A DNA stretch of 64,000 nt, taken from assembly GCA_021807595.1 (NCBI GenBank), contig JAKBCS010000005.1, forward strand, positions 1 through 64,000, written 5' to 3'. The notes beneath the pieces were generated by a model that made no database searches, was not told where the DNA came from, and saw only the letters and a program-made list of their open reading frames with translations. The DNA is from Planctomycetota bacterium (GTDB lineage Bacteria > Planctomycetota > Planctomycetia > Gemmatales > Gemmataceae). A program made the translations under genes and the position numbers. Shown here in pieces: positions 41,808 through 50,824 of this stretch; positions within the stretch are counted from its first letter, which is position 1; the number at the start of each line of letters is the position of its first letter.

Positions 41808-43124
41808 ATGTCGAATAGATCACGACGGGAGTTCATACGCGATCTCGGACTCGGCGGCGCTTCGTTGCCGTTCATCCTCAATCTGCCCAGTCTCGGCTTC
41901 GCCAATCAAGAGCGGCGCAAACAGAGAATCGTGGTGATGTTCAGCCCCAACGGTGTCGTGCCTTCCGCCTTCTGGCCGGACGCGGAGGGTAAACTTGTCG
42001 CGCTGAAGGACAGCCTCAAACCGTTGGAGCCGCTGAAAGAGCGAACGCTGATTTTGCACGGCGTCTGCGACAAGGTACGCGGCGACGGCGACAATCACAT
42101 GCGCGGCATCGGCTGCTTGCTGACCGGTATCGAACTCTTTCCCGGCAACATCCAGGGCGGCTCGCACACGCCGGCCGGTTGGGCCAGCGGCGCGTCGATC
42201 GATCAAGAGATCAAAAACCACTTGCAAGCCAACGCGGCGACGCACACACGCTTCGGTTCGCTGGAGTTCGGCGTCATGGTTCCCGATCGCGCCGACACTT
42301 GGACGCGCATGGCGTACTCCGGAGGGAACAAGCCTATCGCCCCCATCGACGATCCGTACCGGATGTTCGCCAAGCTATATGGGAGATTAAAGGACAAAGA
42401 GAATCTTAAAAGTATCCTCGACGATTTACAAGAGGATCTGCGCAAGGTGCGTGCGGCGGTTGGAACCGAGGACCGCCGATTGCTGGACGAACATGCCGGC
42501 TTCGTCCGCGAGATGGAACAAGAGTTGAAGTCCGCCAAAAAGGATGAGATTGGCCATGCCGTTCCCGAACTGGAGCGCGGCGTCAAGGCCGAAAACGACA
42601 ATATCCCGCGCATCTGCAAGATGCAGATCGACTTGATGGTTCAGAGCTTCGCAGCAGATTTCGCGCGTGTGGCCACCTTGCAAATCACGAATTCGGTCGG
42701 CCAGGCGCGCATGCGTTGGCTCAAAATCAACGAGGGACACCACGAGTTGTCGCACAGCCCCGACAGCGACAAAGTCGCGCAGGACAAGCTGATTCGCATC
42801 AACAAATGGTATTGCGAGCAGTTGGCCTACCTGGCGAAGCGCTTGGCCGAGACGCCGGAACCGGGTGGCGGCGGCAGCCTGCTCGATAACACGCTCCTCG
42901 TCTGGACGAACGAATTGGGCAAAGGCAATTCGCATACCCTGGACGACATCCCGTTCGTGATGGTCGGCAACGGCCTCGGATTCAAAATGGGAAGGTCGAT
43001 TCGCTATCCCAAAGTGCCGCACAATCGTCTGTTGTTATCGCTGGCGCACGGCATGGGTCATCGCCTTAAGACGTTCGGTAATCCCGATTTCTGCGGCGAC
43101 GGGCCTTTGTCGAGGTTGAGCTAA
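41808..43124 (+). CDS. DUF1552 secreted protein
   Basis: 438 residues with a TAT-like N-terminus ([19 protein letters not shown]). The DUF1552 body has [35 protein letters not shown] and [19 protein letters not shown]. It is the constant partner of DUF1592-type proteins in Planctomycetes, as DUF1501 is of DUF1553. It follows the upstream gene by 4 bases; GAAG lies before its ATG. Activity unknown. Confidence 0.9.
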   Translation: MSNRSRREFIRDLGLGGASLPFILNLPSLGFANQERRKQRIVVMFSPNGVVPSAFWPDAEGKLVALKDSLKPLEPLKERTLILHGVCDKVRGDGDNHMRGIGCLLTGIELFPGNIQGGSHTPAGWASGASIDQEIKNHLQANAATHTRFGSLEFGVMVPDRADTWTRMAYSGGNKPIAPIDDPYRMFAKLYGRLKDKENLKSILDDLQEDLRKVRAAVGTEDRRLLDEHAGFVREMEQELKSAKKDEIGHAVPELERGVKAENDNIPRICKMQIDLMVQSFAADFARVATLQITNSVGQARMRWLKINEGHHELSHSPDSDKVAQDKLIRINKWYCEQLAYLAKRLAETPEPGGGGSLLDNTLLVWTNELGKGNSHTLDDIPFVMVGNGLGFKMGRSIRYPKVPHNRLLLSLAHGMGHRLKTFGNPDFCGDGPLSRLS

Positions 43125-43148
43125 AGCGGACAAGGCAGAGCCGAAAAC

Positions 43149-44014
43149 ATGGCCACCATGCAACCGCCGGTAGAGCAGCGCTTCGTGATGTCCAATATCG
43201 ATTGGGACACCTACCTGATCTTCAGCGATCTCTTAGAGTCTGTCCCAGAAGCTCCCCTCTCCCCCGGAGGGGGAGAGGGGTTGGGGGTGAGGGGGAGAGA
43301 AACCATGCGGAAAACCGCCCCCTCACCCCAACCCCTCTCCCCCTGAGTACAGGGGGAGAGGGGCTTATGGGACAGTCTCTTAGAGGAACGAAACATTCGA
43401 TTCAACTACAATGGAGTGGATCTGGAGTTTATGAGTCTCTCTCCCGAACACGAGCGCATCAAAGATTTGCTTGCTTCGTTTTTGAGTGTTTTAGCGATGG
43501 AGTTGGAACTCGATATTGCCGAATCGGTTCGATGACCTGCCGTCGCGAAGACCTCGAGCGCGGCTTCGAACCGGACGAATGTTACTGGATTGCTCACGAA
43601 TCCCAAGTGCGCGGAAGCGATCGCATCGACTTGAGTTGCGATCCACCGCCCGATTTGTTGCTCGAAGTCGAGCTAACCCGTAGTTTTTTGGATCGACTTG
43701 CCATCGCCGCTCGCCTCGGCGTCGATGAAGTTCGGCGTTACAACGGCCAAACCACCCGCATCATGCTTTTAGGTTCCGATGGGCAGTACGTCGAGAATAC
43801 GCGCAGCAGCGCGTTTCCGTTTCTTCCGGTGGTCGAGTTGGCTCGTTTTCTGAACGAATGCGCCAAACAAAGCGAGACGAAATTGCTGCGTGCTGTCCGC
43901 GTCTGGGTGCGCGAGCAGATGGCGAACGGTTGGCCTACAGCGCCCGCTCCCGCTTCCGAGCGCGGTCTTGGTCATCGTCGCCACCGAACCGAGAAACCAG
44001 CGTTTTCGGCATAG
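43149..44014 (+). pseudogene. Uma2-family (DUF820) gene broken by a MITE insertion and a frameshift
   Basis: The N-terminal part reads MSNIDWDTYLIFSDLLE, then a 145-bp palindromic element interrupts it and brings a stop at 43344. Removing the element plus one repeat copy restores the frame into EERNIRFNYNGVDLEFMSL and on to DIAES. A single missing base near 43524-43530 then gives a TGA at 43533; the rest continues in the next frame as SMTCRREDLERGFEPDECYW and the typical PDLLLEVELT core of the PD-(D/E)XK-like Uma2 fold. An intact Uma2 gene is at 50825-51604. Confidence 0.85.
43236..43380. mobile_element. Palindromic MITE-like element inside the Uma2 pseudogene
   Basis: About 145 bp. The termini are inverted: GAGTCTGTCCCAGAAGC on the left and the reverse complement AGAGACTGTCCCATAAGC on the right, continuing into CCCCTCTCCCCC arms, so almost the whole element can fold back on itself. 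TCTCTTAGAG flanks it as a 10-bp direct repeat (43229-43238 and 43376-43385); the minimal duplication could be just TA, as for IS630/Tc1-type elements. No transposase is encoded. Related partial copies lie at 35973-36036 and 46851-46915. Confidence 0.75.
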
Positions 44015-44169
44015 GTAACTTCCCGCTGGGTAAAGCCGTTCGCCTCCAGCCAATCGAGCAGTCGTTCCGCGTCGCTTTTCGTCAAGCGCTCGCGACGGCT
44101 CCATCCTTCCGAGTCAATGCGATAGGGACCGGGCAATGGCTGCGGATCATCCCTACGAATCGGACACAT
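43972..44169 (-). CDS. Small conserved-looking protein, function unknown
   Basis: 65 residues, preceded by GGAGGA at 6 bases from the ATG. The sequence has a believable helix (SDAERLLDWLEANGFTQREV) and basic end (FSVRWRR). Its 3' end overlaps the end of the Uma2 pseudogene. It resembles the short helix-beta proteins often annotated as hypothetical in planctomycetes; I cannot name a family. Confidence 0.55.
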   Translation of the reverse strand: MCPIRRDDPQPLPGPYRIDSEGWSRRERLTKSDAERLLDWLEANGFTQREVTYAENAGFSVRWRR

Positions 44170-44226
44170 GAACGATCCTCCTCGGGCTGCCGAGCCGCGC
44201 TCCGGCGCGGCTCGGCCAGGAGTGGG

Positions 44227-45150
44227 CTATTTGCGGTCGAGGTTGCGATTTAACTCGTCGAGGCTCAATTCGACTTTCGCACCGTCCTTCGGCACGTCGC
44301 GTTTCGCCGTCCATAAAATGGCGTTGACGACAAGGCGGCGGAAGTTCTCATCGCCCCAATTCTTATGGAAGTGCGCTCCGGTGAAGCCGAACGAGCGTCC
44401 ACCGTTGGCGCGGTTAAAGGCCCAGGCGAGAATCTCCTCGCGCCCTTTGTGTTCGCGCGCCGCCGCCGTGCCGCGCGCCCGATCCGGAGGCGTCGCCTTG
44501 AGGATGGGTGTCACTCCTTCCATCTCCGGTTTGAAGCGCATGTTGAAATACCATTCGTCCTGGAGGGCGAACGGCTTGACTCCGTTGGTGATGGGATGTT
44601 CCGGCAGCGACTTGATCTCTGCCTTCCAATGAGGATTGGTGGAATAGCCGGTCTCGTAGTAGCCGCCCAACCATTGTAGGACGTGATCGCTCTGACTCTT
44701 GGGATACTCGACGGCGTAGTGCAGATTGACGAAGCCGACCCCCTTGTCCATCAGCTTTTGCACGACATCTCGATGGTCCTTTTGGATGATGGGGTGGCCT
44801 CCGCCGCCGTCCATGAAAAAGACGACCGATTTGGCGTCCTCGAACGTCTTGGGGTTTTTGGGCCAACCGTCGCGCGCCATGACGGGGAAGACTTCGGGCG
44901 TTTGTTGCAGGAGTCTCATCAGCACGGAACAGCCCGCAAAGAACTCGTGTTCCCCCTTGCCGTGGCTGCGACGACCGGCGACCAGAACAATCTTGGTGGC
45001 CTTGCTGTCTTTCGGGGGTTGCTTCTCCAACGGCACGCTGGATTGATCGTAGGGATCGACCTCGGCAGCCGCGATCAGCCAGCCGCAAGCGGCGAAGAGC
45101 AACGCGATCGACAGAACGATGCCGCCTCGTCGCCAGGGATTGCCTCGCAT
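44227..45150 (-). CDS. Secreted ThuA-like domain protein
   Basis: 307 residues from the ATG giving MRGNPWRRGG, with a signal peptide (IVLSIALLFAACGWLIAAA). The ThuA-like glutamine-amidotransferase-type fold shows VLVAGRRSHGKGEHEF, VVFFMDGGGGHP, VGFVNLHYAVEYP, DEWYFNMRF and the ending FGFTGAHFHKNWGDENFRRLVVNAILW. ThuA proteins take part in trehalose or other sugar metabolism, but secreted planctomycete versions have no assigned reaction. AGAAGGAG precedes the ATG. It diverges from the cytochrome-WD40 gene. Confidence 0.85.
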   Translation of the reverse strand: MRGNPWRRGGIVLSIALLFAACGWLIAAAEVDPYDQSSVPLEKQPPKDSKATKIVLVAGRRSHGKGEHEFFAGCSVLMRLLQQTPEVFPVMARDGWPKNPKTFEDAKSVVFFMDGGGGHPIIQKDHRDVVQKLMDKGVGFVNLHYAVEYPKSQSDHVLQWLGGYYETGYSTNPHWKAEIKSLPEHPITNGVKPFALQDEWYFNMRFKPEMEGVTPILKATPPDRARGTAAAREHKGREEILAWAFNRANGGRSFGFTGAHFHKNWGDENFRRLVVNAILWTAKRDVPKDGAKVELSLDELNRNLDRK

Positions 45151-45348
45151 GGTGTACTCCTTCTCGTGGGGATGCAAACGTCTTTGTCCCTCCGCTGGGA
45201 CCGAGACCATTCGCGCATCGCCGATGATTATATGCACGGCGACAAGTTCCCCTCGCACAATTCCCGTCGGATTCTTTATAATGAGCCATAAGGAATCCCG
45301 CCAAACAGCACTCGCCGCACGAGTGCCCCACCTTGGAGTTTTTACCTC

Positions 45349-46821
45349 ATGTTGCACTCACATCGCTGTTTTTGTGTCTTGTGCGCTGCGTTGACGGCGG
45401 CGTTGGCTATCTTGTTGTGTGTGGCACCGCAAACCGCGCGGGCCGCGGCACCGGCCAAGCCGGTCAGTTTCATCCGCGAAGTCGCTCCACTTCTCAAGGA
45501 GAAGTGCCTCGGCTGCCACGGGGCCAAAAATCCCAAGGGCAAGCTCGACATGACCAAATACGCCAGCTTCCGTAAGGGAGGCACCAAAGATGATCCTATC
45601 GTAACCAGTAAACCTGATGAAAGCTATCTTATTTCGGTACTAACGGCCACCGACAAGACCAGGATGCCCCCCAAGGACAGCGGCGATCCGATGACGAAGG
45701 ATCAAATCGGCCTGGTAGAGCGTTGGATCGCGGAAGGAGCCAAGCTCGACGCCGAATTGAAGCCGGAGAGCGATCTCCTGCGCGAGTTGCGACTGCGGTG
45801 GGCACCTCCGCCTCCGCCGTCCGTCTATCCGTATCCCGTCGCCATCACCGCGCTTGCCTTCACTCCGGACAGTAAAAAAGTGGTGGCTGGGGGCCACCAC
45901 GAATTGACCGTGTGGGATGCGGCGAGCGGCAAGCTAGAGAAGCGCATTCACACCCGCGCCCGCCGAGCGATGGCGATGGCGTTTCTGCCCGACGGGAAAT
46001 TGGCTGTCGCCGGAGGCCGTCCCGGCGAAGAAGGAGACGTGCGCATTTACGATCTCAATGGGGGTAAAGCGAAAACCGAAAACGGCGTCGCCGTCCTCGA
46101 CGGCGTCAACGACAAATCCGTCTCGGTGAAACAACTGCTCGACGCCGACGACGAAGTCTTGTGTCTGGCACTCAGCGCCGACGGTAAGAAACTCGCATCG
46201 GGCGGCTGCGACCGCATGGTTCACGTCTGGGATCTGAGCGGCGGCTACGACAAAATCAAGGAGCTATCGGCCATCGAGAATCATGCCGATTGGGTGTTCG
46301 GTGTGGCCTTCACACCGGACGGTAAACGACTGGCCACCGCCAGCCGCGACAAAACCGCCAAACTCTGGGATCTCACCGCCAAGGAGTCCATTTTAACCTT
46401 CCCAGATCATCAAAATCCGGTTTATGCCGTCGCCGTTAAGGCCGACGGCACGGTAGCCTATTCGGTCGGCGAGGACAATCAACTGCGCGCGTGGAAGGCC
46501 GCACCCGAAGGCAAGCAGATCCGCAACTCCGGCGGGCACGGTAAGTTGATCGTCAAACTCGTCGCGCATCCCAAGCAACCCCTTCTCGTAACCTGTAGCG
46601 CCGATCAAACGGTGCGCATCTGGAATGCCGACACCGGCGCGGCGGTGCGAACGCTGAGCGGCCACGGCGATTACGTCTATGCCGTGGCCATCAGCCCCGA
46701 TGGCAATCTCATCGCATCGGGCGGCTTCGACGGCGAAATACGCATTTGGAAGTTGGCGGACGGCGCGATGGTAAAGTCGTTCAACGCTTCGCCGGGTCTT
46801 GTTGTTCCGGTCAAAAAATGA
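45349..46821 (+). CDS. Secreted cytochrome c-WD40 repeat fusion
   Basis: 490 residues. After a signal peptide, a planctomycete cytochrome domain has heme site CLGCH and a MPPKDSGDPMT loop (residues about 35-130). About seven WD40 repeats follow and form a beta propeller, with clear units such as KLASGGCDRMVHVWDLSG, RLATASRDKTAKLWDLT, TCSADQTVRIWNADTG and LIASGGFDGEIRIWKLADG. The combination is characteristic of the phylum. Function unknown; it may link redox state to protein binding on the cell surface. Confidence 0.88.
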   Translation: MLHSHRCFCVLCAALTAALAILLCVAPQTARAAAPAKPVSFIREVAPLLKEKCLGCHGAKNPKGKLDMTKYASFRKGGTKDDPIVTSKPDESYLISVLTATDKTRMPPKDSGDPMTKDQIGLVERWIAEGAKLDAELKPESDLLRELRLRWAPPPPPSVYPYPVAITALAFTPDSKKVVAGGHHELTVWDAASGKLEKRIHTRARRAMAMAFLPDGKLAVAGGRPGEEGDVRIYDLNGGKAKTENGVAVLDGVNDKSVSVKQLLDADDEVLCLALSADGKKLASGGCDRMVHVWDLSGGYDKIKELSAIENHADWVFGVAFTPDGKRLATASRDKTAKLWDLTAKESILTFPDHQNPVYAVAVKADGTVAYSVGEDNQLRAWKAAPEGKQIRNSGGHGKLIVKLVAHPKQPLLVTCSADQTVRIWNADTGAAVRTLSGHGDYVYAVAISPDGNLIASGGFDGEIRIWKLADGAMVKSFNASPGLVVPVKK

Positions 46822-46850
46822 GCGCCTCCAGTCGAGCTGGTTGGCGCTCT

Positions 46851-46915
46851 GCCCCCACCCCCGACCCCTCTCTCCTGAGTACAGGGGAGAGGGGGCTTTG
46901 CGGAGAGTCTCTTAG
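46851..46915. repeat. Palindromic GAGTCTG element, right-half copy
   Basis: CCCCTCTCTCC-TGAGTAC-AGGGGAGAGGGG and the end AGTCTCTTAG match the right half of the element at 43236-43380. Its last bases (TTA, 46912-46914) are the stop codon of the opposite-strand S53 peptidase gene. Confidence 0.65.
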
Positions 46916-48828
46916 TACCGAGGCATCGATGCCAGTAAGAAGTGCCACACCGATTGAAACTCGGAGACTTGGGTCATCCAGGTATCGACCCAATGGAGCC
47001 AAGTAGTCCACGGCGATTGGTGCGGAGTCGAAGACACTGCGGCGGTGAAGCTGACGGACGCGGAGAGCGTCGTGCCGTCGGCGCTAACGTAGACCGTGGC
47101 CGAACCGCTGCCCGAACTCGGTGCCGTGTACAAGCCCGTGCCATTGAGGGAACCGCGTCCCGCCAACGACCAATTCCACGCCGGCTGCACCATCATGGAA
47201 TGACCGAACTGATCCGTCGCCGTCGCCGAGAAACGCAACGAGCCATTGTCGTTGACGTGGCCGCTGAGCGGCGTCAGCGCGATGTGCGAAACGGTTTGTT
47301 GAACCGTGACGTTGACATCGCTGGTCGCCGAGAGACCGTAGACGTTGGTTGCCGTCACCTGGAAGGTGTAGGAACCGGCATCGTGAAACGTCACCGTCGT
47401 GTTTCGAGCGGCATCGGTTCCATTGAGCGAGAAACTCGGTGCCGTCGCCCCCGATGGCTCGCGGACGACCGACCATGTGTAGGTGACGGCGGCCGGATTG
47501 TAGCTATCGCCCGCGGCCACGGACAGGTTGGTCGTCGTGCCGGTCACGAGACTGGGAGCCGCACTCGCTCCCGAGACGATCCAAGGCGCGGTCGGCGTCG
47601 AAGCGCCTAATCCTTCTAAACCACCGACGACGAGATTGGCAATGGGCGAGCCGCGTCCGGTGACAAGATCGTAACCCGTTCCTGCCGAATAGCCGCCGTT
47701 GCTGCCGCTCGTTATGTCGTGGAAGTCGCTCTGAGGCAGACGATACAGCGCCGGTAAAGTCTGAGACGCGCCGTCGAGCGTTCCTTGTCCGGCCAGTTCG
47801 CGGCCTTGATCGGCTATGGCCACGAGAGCAGCCCACTGCGGAGCGCCCGCGCTGGTTCCGTACACCTCGATCCATCCGCCATACGCAGTGTCGTAAACGG
47901 CATAGGGAGAGTTTGAAGAGGCGTTATAGGCCACATCGGGTACGGCGCGATGGGTTCCGGCTTGCGTCACCACGCCCTGCTGGTAACTCGGTTGCGACTC
48001 GTAGGCGCTGACGCCTCCGCCGCTGCCGCTCCAGGCGACCTCGCCGAGGTAGTTGCCGGAAGCATCGGTCGTCAGCTGTGTGCCGCCCACCGACAACACG
48101 TTGGGAGAAACCGAGGGATACTCCGGCGCGCCTGCCGATCCGGCATCGCCGCTGGAGGCCACGAACGTGATCCCCTGATGTCCCGATGGGGTGGTGAAAT
48201 AGCTGTCGTATGCCGATTCGCTCGACCATTCGCCGCCTCCCCAACTGGTGGAGACGACCGAAACGCTCGGCTGATTGCGGGCGTAATTGATCGCCGCCAT
48301 CAGATCGGAATAACTATTCGAGTTGGCCTCGACGAGGAGGATGTTCGCACCTGGGGCCATGGCGTGCGCCCACTCCACGTCGAGACTGATCTCCATACCC
48401 CAGCTGGTGTTCGCGGTTGGTAGCGCGCTACCACCGTTTTGGTTCACCACCTGGAAGCTCGAAGGTGCCGACAGACCGTAGGTCGAATCGAACGTCTGGA
48501 GATCGGCGGCAATGTTCGGCTGATTGTAGGCGTCCACGATGGCGATCGTCTGTCCGCTGCCATTGCCCTTGATGGTACCGTTGGCAAACGAGATCTGGTT
48601 GAAACCATAGGCTTGGGAGATCTGATTGGGGCTGAAACCAGCGGGTTGACCGGGCCCGCCATTGATCGAGACGGTTCCCGAACTCATCCATTCGGTACCC
48701 GGCAGTGCAAAGCCGATGGCTCCGGTTGACGGAGTTAAGCGATCTTCGAGAATCTCCAAATCGAGACGGACGGAATGCACGCGCGAGCTCTTCGCGCGCA
48801 CCCCGGAACTCAGGGTGAAGCCTCGCAT
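46912..48828 (-). CDS. Secreted S53 (sedolisin-type) serine-carboxyl peptidase with Ig-like C-terminal domains
   Basis: 638 residues. The N-terminus carries LDLEILEDRLTPS, a motif found at the start of many exported planctomycete proteins. The peptidase domain (about 80-420) has the E-x3-D pair in MEISLDVEW, the catalytic Ser in YGTSAGAPQW and the calcium-site end GYDLVTGRGSP. The usual inhibitory propeptide is absent or very short. The C-terminal 220 residues form one PKD/Ig-like and one Big-type beta domain. GAGGAG lies before the ATG. The stop codon falls in a repeat element, so the natural C-terminus may be altered. Confidence 0.88.
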   Translation of the reverse strand: MRGFTLSSGVRAKSSRVHSVRLDLEILEDRLTPSTGAIGFALPGTEWMSSGTVSINGGPGQPAGFSPNQISQAYGFNQISFANGTIKGNGSGQTIAIVDAYNQPNIAADLQTFDSTYGLSAPSSFQVVNQNGGSALPTANTSWGMEISLDVEWAHAMAPGANILLVEANSNSYSDLMAAINYARNQPSVSVVSTSWGGGEWSSESAYDSYFTTPSGHQGITFVASSGDAGSAGAPEYPSVSPNVLSVGGTQLTTDASGNYLGEVAWSGSGGGVSAYESQPSYQQGVVTQAGTHRAVPDVAYNASSNSPYAVYDTAYGGWIEVYGTSAGAPQWAALVAIADQGRELAGQGTLDGASQTLPALYRLPQSDFHDITSGSNGGYSAGTGYDLVTGRGSPIANLVVGGLEGLGASTPTAPWIVSGASAAPSLVTGTTTNLSVAAGDSYNPAAVTYTWSVVREPSGATAPSFSLNGTDAARNTTVTFHDAGSYTFQVTATNVYGLSATSDVNVTVQQTVSHIALTPLSGHVNDNGSLRFSATATDQFGHSMMVQPAWNWSLAGRGSLNGTGLYTAPSSGSGSATVYVSADGTTLSASVSFTAAVSSTPHQSPWTTWLHWVDTWMTQVSEFQSVWHFLLASMPRY

Positions 48829-49019
48829 GAAGGATACTACTCCTCTCAGAGTCTTTGAACGGACGGGAAGATCGGAAAACAGAGAGCCGCACGAGGGGTC
48901 GAGTCGAAGGGGGAGTGCGACCAACTCTGTTCCTAAAGAACTCTAGGCTAAGTTTAGGGCGCGGTCAAACCCCCGACAACCCGACGTCTTCGACCGCTCG
49001 AACCCGACGATCTCCTCGC

Positions 49020-49048
49020 TTGAACTATCGAATGAGATCGGGTATGAT
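49020..49048 (+). promoter_or_regulatory. Candidate sigma-70 promoter of ssrA
   Basis: TTGAAC (49020-49025), 17-base spacer, TATGAT (49043-49048). The predicted start is about 60 bases before mature tmRNA, consistent with a 5' leader removed by RNase P. Confidence 0.55.
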
Positions 49049-49114
49049 GACCAACATGGGTTTTCAGATGAACGGACAAACCGTGTCCGAGTTGAAAGCC
49101 AAATCAACATCGAA

Positions 49115-49528
49115 GGGGGCGACTTGGTATCGACCGGGTAAATTGAGATAGGGACGGCATGTCGTGGTTGATCGGATGGCCACGTATAAAATCCGATCGC
49201 ACAATTAACTGCTGAACCGCAGTTGTCTCTGGCGGCCTAATAACGGCTGCCCCGTGTCCGGGAGCTTCGCCTGAGAGGTCTCGGCTCGGTTGCCAAATCA
49301 GGCTCGCGGTCGTCAGAAGTCGATCTTTCGGGATCGACTGCACCGGCGGCGACGACTGCTAGATTCACGGTCGGTTAGTTTCTTCGTCATCCCGCTTTTC
49401 GGAGAACGGAGAAGCGAACGGGTCGAGAACAACCGCAAGGCTGTTGCTCGACGAAAGAAGAAGAGCTACGCATGTAGATGTTCTTATCGAGATGCCACGG
49501 GACCGGGGTTCGATTCCCCGCGCCTCCA
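49115..49528 (+). ncRNA. ssrA: Transfer-messenger RNA (tmRNA)
   Basis: The 5' end GGGGGCGACTTGGTATCGAC and the 3' end with T arm CGGGG-TTCGATT-CCCCG followed by CGCCTCC-A form the tRNA-like domain; GGGGGCG pairs with CGCCTCC (one G-U). In between is a tag reading frame at 49199-49240 read as AQLTAEPQLSLAA followed by TAA TAA; the resume codon may be the first GCA or the internal GCT. Hairpins with GTCGA/TCGAC-type arms downstream fit pseudoknots. tmRNA rescues stalled ribosomes and tags the product for proteolysis. It is a one-piece, not a permuted, form. Confidence 0.95.
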
Positions 49529-49553
49529 CTCATTCTTCGAACTTGCGATTTGA

Positions 49554-49588
49554 AAAACTCCTCTTCCCTATTGAGGGAGAGGAGTTTT
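49554..49588 (+). terminator. Rho-independent-type terminator after ssrA
   Basis: AAAACTCCTC and GAGGAGTTTT pair perfectly, extended inward by TCCCT/AGGGA with one bulge, around an ATTG loop. The stem ends in TTTT. It lies 25 bases after tmRNA and 50 before the stop of the opposite gene. Confidence 0.75.
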
Positions 49589-49637
49589 CAGATCGGTTCA
49601 ATCCATTTCAGCGACATGGCGACGGAGTAGGTAAAGT

Positions 49638-50342
49638 CTAAAGGGCTTTCCGTCCGTTGAATCCGCCCATGCCTTTGCCGGCGAATCCGCCCATCATGCC
49701 GCCACCCATACCCATCATACCCATCATGCCGCCACCCATGCCCATCATGCCGCCACCCATGCCCATCATGCCGCCACCCATGCCCATCATGCTCATCATG
49801 CCGCCACCCATGCCCATCATGCCCATCATGCCGCCACCCATGCCCATCATGCCCATCATGCCGCCACCCATGCCCATCATGCCGCCACTCATGCCCATCA
49901 TACCCATGCCACCCATGCCCATCATACCACCGCCCATGCTCATCATGCCACCGCCCATCCCCATCATCCCGCCACCCATGCTCATCATGCCACCGCCCAT
50001 CCCCATCATCCCGCCGCTCATGCCCATCATGGACGACCCACCGCCCATCATGGACGACCCACCGCCCATCATGGTTCCTACACCGCCCGCGCCTCCACCC
50101 ATGCCCATACTGGCCGCACCGCCTGTGGAGTCGGTCAACGCATTGTTCACGGGCAACATCATAAGAGGCGGCGGCATCATGGCGAAATGAGTCGGCATTC
50201 CAGGAATGGGCGGTATTCCAGGGACTGTCAAGGGCGGGCCGCGAAACTGCCCTTGCGAGAAATTTGGCCTGAGTAAGAACCCAAGAAGGGCGGCAAAGCC
50301 GATCGCATACGTCAGTCGAATGAGATGGGACGAAGAAAACAT
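49638..50342 (-). CDS. Secreted Met/Gly-rich repeat protein
   Basis: 234 residues from MFSSSHLIRL, preceded by GGAGG. A signal peptide leads to a Pro-rich region (PPLTVPGIPPIPGMPTHF), then about 140 residues of degenerate repeats of the type MMGMGGG / MMSMGGG, ending GKGMGGFNGRKAL. Met makes up around a third of the repeat. The composition suggests a disordered or fibre-like protein; Met clusters could bind Cu(I) or act as oxidant scavengers, but that is only inference. The same DNA read in two other frames gives long His- or Pro-rich ORFs that are shadows. Confidence 0.65.
   Translation of the reverse strand: MFSSSHLIRLTYAIGFAALLGFLLRPNFSQGQFRGPPLTVPGIPPIPGMPTHFAMMPPPLMMLPVNNALTDSTGGAASMGMGGGAGGVGTMMGGGSSMMGGGSSMMGMSGGMMGMGGGMMSMGGGMMGMGGGMMSMGGGMMGMGGMGMMGMSGGMMGMGGGMMGMMGMGGGMMGMMGMGGGMMSMMGMGGGMMGMGGGMMGMGGGMMGMMGMGGGMMGGFAGKGMGGFNGRKAL
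49675..50085. repeat. Degenerate 15-24-bp tandem repeat in the Met/Gly-rich gene
   Basis: Units such as CCGCCACCCATGCCCATCAT repeat about 20 times with variations (ATGCTCATC, ATACCCATC). Repeat units differ by multiples of three bases, so frame is kept. Likely to expand and contract by slippage. Confidence 0.8.
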
Positions 50343-50824
50343 CAGAACCTCCGTAACGGGCGAAGGAGAGATAATTGCCAGCAACGACCAAGCGAAGCGG
50401 ACAAAGCCTTGTCGGTAGCGGCACATCGTCGCGCGCATGGCGAGGCTGGAATAGCGTTAGCAAATTGGAAGCGACCCGAAGGCGGGACTACACTTCCTGG
50501 CCACGAGAGGACGATGCACAAAGTTGTGGGCATACACCGTAGTCGTGAGCTAATTCAGTATTGATAACAAATACAGATATGTCAAGACCCTTAAGAAAAA
50601 GTAACGCTTCGAGCAAGTATACTGAAATCCACTACCGAAACGCTGCGGCTTCACGCCGAGAATTCATTTGGAGACCGCTAATGTATCCGATACAGTTGAC
50701 CCCCATCGCGGCCGCTCCGTCCGAAGCGAACCGTTTCTCGATGCGGCGAGAGGCTTCCTGCGTTTCTCGAATCGGATACTCCCATCTCCCCTGAGCTTAG
50801 GGGGAAGGGAGTAACCCCGCGGTG
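50343..50824. other. Intergenic region without a supported gene
   Basis: 482 bases. I see no gene. At 50780-50811 a weak palindrome (CTCCC...TGAGCTTA...GGGAG) resembles the core of the GAGTCTG element. Confidence 0.45.

Noticed and set aside
49495-49530. Isolated tRNA T arm and acceptor end
   Set aside because: It is the 3' part of tmRNA; the matching 5' acceptor strand is at 49115.
49675-50085. Possible CRISPR-like array
   Set aside because: The units are contiguous degenerate coding repeats without unique spacers, and no cas genes are near.
49588-50463. His/Gly/Trp-repeat ORF and the opposite-strand Pro/Met-repeat ORF (49657-50190)
   Set aside because: Both are shadow frames of the tandem repeat; only the Met/Gly frame has a ribosome binding site and a signal peptide.
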